A stretch of DNA of 64,000 nt from an uncultured Endomicrobiia bacterium (lineage in GTDB: Bacteria > Elusimicrobiota > Endomicrobiia > Endomicrobiales > Endomicrobiaceae), in assembly GCA_938040055.1 (NCBI GenBank), contig CALHWY010000013.1, positions 186,001 through 250,000 on the forward strand. The letters are read 5' to 3'. Every line of letters begins with the position of its first letter. Position 1 is the first letter of the stretch. The notes below the pieces were generated by a model, which was not told the DNA's origin, ran no database searches, and saw only the letters and a program-made list of their open reading frames with translations. Of the stretch, positions 61,579-64,000 are shown in pieces. The translations under genes and the position numbers were made by a program.

Positions 61579-62256
61579 CTACATTCTTGAATCTACGTAT
61601 ATTCCCGGCCCCATAGTCGAAGAAACCGAAACGCTTTTTATATACTGCCCCTTTGACGAAGAAGGCTTTGCTTTTGAAACCGCTTCAAACAATGTTTTTA
61701 TATTATCGGCCAGCTTCTCCGCATCAAAAGAAACTTTTCCTACCGGGCAGTGAATTATGCCGTAAGAGTCGTTTTTATATTCGACTCTTCCTTTTTTAAG
61801 TTCTTTTACCGTATCGCCTATTTCAAAAGTAACGGTGCCTGCTTTGGGATTGGGCATAAGGCCTTTAGGCCCTAAAATTTTTGCTACCTTGCTCAAATCT
61901 TTCATAATGTCGGGAGTAGCTACAAGAACATCAAAGTCCAGACTGCCTTTTGATATATCCTCTATCAAATCGTCTCCGCCGATCATATCGGCGCCGGCTT
62001 CTTTCGCTTCAGCCTGTTTTTCGCCTTTAGTTATAACCGCGACTTTTCTCGTTTTGCCTATACCGTGAGGAAGAGTTACCGTTCCCCTGACGATCTGATC
62101 GCTCTGCTTAGGATCGATTCCCAGCTTTATGTGCAGTTCTACCGTTTCGTCAAATTTCGCTTTTGCCGTCTGTTTGACCAAAGCCGCAGCTTCGGCCAAA
62201 GAATAAACTTTGTTTTTGTCGACTAATTTAGCCGTTTCATTCAGTCTTTTTCCCAT
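61579..62256 (-). CDS. rplA: 50S ribosomal protein L1
   Basis: 225 residues: FDETVELHIKLGIDPKQSDQ, VRGTVTLPHGIGKTRKVAV, PKGLMPNPKAGTVT; standard length. GGAGG before ATG. It lies 169 bases from rplK, a wide gap holding a candidate L1 site, and is followed by a terminator. Confidence 0.97.
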   Translation of the reverse strand: MGKRLNETAKLVDKNKVYSLAEAAALVKQTAKAKFDETVELHIKLGIDPKQSDQIVRGTVTLPHGIGKTRKVAVITKGEKQAEAKEAGADMIGGDDLIEDISKGSLDFDVLVATPDIMKDLSKVAKILGPKGLMPNPKAGTVTFEIGDTVKELKKGRVEYKNDSYGIIHCPVGKVSFDAEKLADNIKTLFEAVSKAKPSSSKGQYIKSVSVSSTMGPGIYVDSRM

Positions 62257-62267
62257 TTTTTCCTCCA

Positions 62268-62300
62268 GTGGTTTCGCGCAAAACGCAGTTTTGCTCCCAC
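62268..62300 (-). promoter_or_regulatory. Candidate L1-binding autoregulatory leader of rplA
   Basis: Just before the rplA ribosome-binding site, the RNA can form GTGG/CCAC, an asymmetric loop (GA against GCGAAA), and GCAAAAC/GTTTTGC with a 3-base TGC loop. Two helices around an asymmetric loop are what known L1 mRNA sites look like. Binding is inferred, not shown. Confidence 0.5.
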
Positions 62301-62425
62301 ATTTCTTTTTTTATTTTTATTATGCGAAGTATTCTGTATTTTAACTATGCCCGCGGCCGCAAATCTTAAGAAACATATTAATTAACACCGGCAGACGATA
62401 TTAAAATCAAAGACTAAAACATAAA

Positions 62426-62860
62426 CTATTTTTCTACTTCAATCCCCATGCTTCTCGCAGTACCTTCAACCATAAGTTTGGCGGCTTTTAAATCGCCGTT
62501 GGCATTAAGATCGGGCATTTTCTGTTTCGCTATTTCTTCAACCTGAGCCGCAGTTATTTTTCCCGCTTTATTTCTGTTGGGAACGCCGGAAGCTTTCGCG
62601 ACGCCTGCGGCTTTCTTGACAAGCGAAGCTACGGGAGGCATCTTCGTTATAAACGTAAAAGATCTGTCTTCATATACGGTTATAACTACAGGAATCGTCA
62701 TTCCCTGTTCCTGCTTTTTTGTCTTTTCATTGAACTGTTTGCAGAAATCCATAATATTTACGCCCTGCTGGCCTAATGCGGGGCCGACCGGCGGAGCGGG
62801 ATTCGCGCCGCCCGCGGGAATTTGAAGTTTGATCATTGCTTTTACTTTTTTCGGTGCCAT
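62426..62860 (-). CDS. rplK: 50S ribosomal protein L11
   Basis: 144 residues: IKLQIPAGGANPAPPVGPALGQQGVNIMDFCKQFN (partial pattern PAPPVGPALGQQG), KKAAGVAKASGVPNRNKAG, GTARSMGIEV. Normal length. Confidence 0.97.
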   Translation of the reverse strand: MAPKKVKAMIKLQIPAGGANPAPPVGPALGQQGVNIMDFCKQFNEKTKKQEQGMTIPVVITVYEDRSFTFITKMPPVASLVKKAAGVAKASGVPNRNKAGKITAAQVEEIAKQKMPDLNANGDLKAAKLMVEGTARSMGIEVEK

Positions 62861-62886
62861 TTTGCTTACTCCTGTATGAAACTGGT

Positions 62887-63417
62887 TTATATTTTTTCAA
62901 CCTGTAAAAAATCAAGCTCAACCGGAGTGGGCCTGCCGAAAATGGTTACCATAACTTTCAGCTTGCCTCTTTCCTGATTGACCTCTTCGACAATACCTAT
63001 GAAATGTTTGAAGGGACCTTCAATAATACGCACATTCTCTTCTTTTTCAAAAGACACCGCCGGTCTCGGTTTAGAAGCATCCGGATTGACGATAGTGTTC
63101 AACAGGCTCTCGACTTCGTCCTGAGCCATCGGAACAGGCTTAACGCCACCCAGAAAACCGGTCACTCCCGCGGTATTCCTGATAAGCCAGTATGTAGTAT
63201 TATTTACCGTCATCTCAACAAAAACATAACCCGGGTAAAATTTTCTTTTCTTTATTCTTTTCTTATTTTGTTTTACTTCGACGACCTCTTCCGTCGGAAC
63301 AAGAACCTGTGATATAACATCCTGCATGCCAAGATTGGCGACCGACATTTCAAGACTTTTTTTAACCTTGTCTTCATGCCCGGAATATGTATGAACGACA
63401 TACCATTGGTTAGCCAT
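62887..63417 (-). CDS. nusG: Transcription antitermination protein NusG
   Basis: 176 residues: WYVVHTYSGHEDKVKKSLE, FYPGYVFVEM, KOW domain VRIIEGPFKHFIGIVEEVNQ. Follows secE by 14 bases. Confidence 0.97.
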   Translation of the reverse strand: MANQWYVVHTYSGHEDKVKKSLEMSVANLGMQDVISQVLVPTEEVVEVKQNKKRIKKRKFYPGYVFVEMTVNNTTYWLIRNTAGVTGFLGGVKPVPMAQDEVESLLNTIVNPDASKPRPAVSFEKEENVRIIEGPFKHFIGIVEEVNQERGKLKVMVTIFGRPTPVELDFLQVEKI

Positions 63418-63431
63418 TTTTTACCTCAAAC

Positions 63432-63620
63432 TTATAATATAAACCCTAAAATTCTTCCAAGAATAATGTCTACAAAACTGACAAAAATAGACATAATAAT
63501 AACAAATACCACAACGACCGCCGTAGTAGCGACTACTTCTTTTTTGCCAAGCCATGTAACTTTTGTAAGTTCATAATAAGCTTCCCTGAAAAATTGCACG
63601 GCTTTTTTAATAAAATTCAT
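63432..63620 (-). CDS. secE: Preprotein translocase subunit SecE
   Basis: 62 residues: amphipathic KKAVQFFREAYYELTKVTWLGKKEV then one membrane helix (TTAVVVVFVIIMSIFVSFVDIIL). Typical short SecE. Confidence 0.93.
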   Translation of the reverse strand: MNFIKKAVQFFREAYYELTKVTWLGKKEVVATTAVVVVFVIIMSIFVSFVDIILGRILGFIL

Positions 63621-63651
63621 ATAGCACCTTCAAAAAAAATTTATATTGAAA

Positions 63652-63722
63652 CGGGGGCAGAAGGATTTGAACCTCCAAAGCTGGTTTTGGAGACCAGCAG
63701 TTTACCGTTAGCTTATGCCCCC
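63652..63722 (-). tRNA. tRNA-Trp (anticodon CCA)
   Basis: 71 bases: acceptor GGGGGCA/TGCCCCC with discriminator G, anticodon stem CTGGT/ACCAG, loop CTCCAAA (anticodon CCA), T arm GGAGGTTCAAATCCTTC. CCA end not encoded. tRNA-Trp ahead of secE-nusG is a classic arrangement. Confidence 0.96.
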
Positions 63723-64000
63723 AAGCTTCCATTATTCAAATTTTTAATAAGCGTCGTCTTCCGCATCGTTTCCCGCTTAAAGCAATAATTTGCAAATTTT
63801 TATTATACGCCGCCTGTTTAGAAAAAATTTTCAGTATTCCGGAGGCATATAAAAAATCCGTTAATTTATTCCGTTAATTTATTATGTATAAAAATTCCGT
63901 ATTTATCTTTTTTATAAAAAACGCTGAACAATAACAATAATCATTAAACATCTTTCCGCAATGCCTGTCCGCCGTTTTGGAATTCTTATTTTAAAGAACC
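63723..64000. other. Region upstream of tRNA-Trp
   Basis: No gene seen. A perfect TATAAT (63807-63802, minus strand) with a poor -35 could start the tRNA-Trp-secE transcript. A tandem 13-base repeat (CCGTTAATTTATT twice) is at 63858-63883. Confidence 0.5.

Noticed and set aside
1..64000. CRISPR array, insertion sequence, integrase, toxin-antitoxin locus or defence island
   Set aside because: No spaced repeats, transposase motifs or typical defence genes were found; the MORN_2 repeats alone do not make an antitoxin.

Overview
The window looks like a piece of a Gram-negative, moderately AT-rich chromosome made almost entirely of housekeeping operons. My best guess is Elusimicrobiota (Elusimicrobia or Endomicrobia). 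The reasons are an outer membrane (beta-barrel protein, autotransporter, Pal-like lipoprotein, alpha-2-macroglobulin plus PBP1C), the gene content and order, and a secreted protein family with an IQDLHCHP motif that I associate from memory with Elusimicrobiota and Omnitrophota. No 16S rRNA is present, so the phylum stays an inference. I see no transposase, phage gene, CRISPR array or integrase.

Layout. (1) 1-4.5 kb, minus strand: yebC-ruvC-ruvA-ruvB-queH, then a beta-barrel protein and a SpoIID/LytB protein cut by the window edge. (2) 4.5-13.8 kb, minus strand: a complete F-type ATP synthase operon (atpB-E-F-H-A-G-D-C). An O-antigen-ligase/TPR membrane protein lies in front and a MORN-repeat protein behind, both overlapping the atp genes. 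The delta subunit is unusually short. (3) 13.8-18.1 kb: tRNA-Thr, tRNA-Phe with a DUF948/YtxH pair, nth-suhB with an NlpE-like lipoprotein, and tRNA-Asp. (4) 18.6-23.5 kb, minus strand: gmk-rpoZ-coaC-coaB-UDG-priA. (5) 24.1-27.7 kb, plus strand: mnmG with a flavodoxin/ferredoxin protein, a SemiSWEET transporter and an Ala/Lys-rich secreted coiled-coil protein. (6) 27.8-32.7 kb, minus strand: two large, poorly described genes, a secreted TIKI/TraB-like protein followed by a 1019-residue protein with a Cys/Met-type PLP-enzyme-like domain. This is the least explained part of the window. (7) 32.7-34 kb, plus strand: rsmG and yjbQ. (8) 34-39.3 kb, minus strand: HIT-rpsU-NIF3-dnaG-rpoD, a macromolecular-synthesis operon with an inserted NIF3 gene. 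(9) 39.6-49.2 kb, plus strand: A2M and PBP1C, then tcdA and a small membrane protein. (10) 49.7-56.8 kb, minus strand: the rimP-nusA-infB-rbfA-nrnA-truB-ribF translation operon. (11) 57.5-64 kb: an alpha/beta-hydrolase lipoprotein, an autotransporter/Pal-like pair, and tRNA-Trp-secE-nusG-rplK-rplA, which ends at a terminator instead of continuing into rplJL-rpoBC.

Genes within operons overlap tightly (ATGA and TAATG junctions). Promoters are easy to read: most large gaps hold a sigma-70 site with near-consensus hexamers and a 17-bp spacer. Convergent ends carry clear intrinsic terminators. Two pairs of promoters are almost identical to each other, at least one gene seems to have a near-leaderless mRNA, and rplA has a candidate L1-binding leader.
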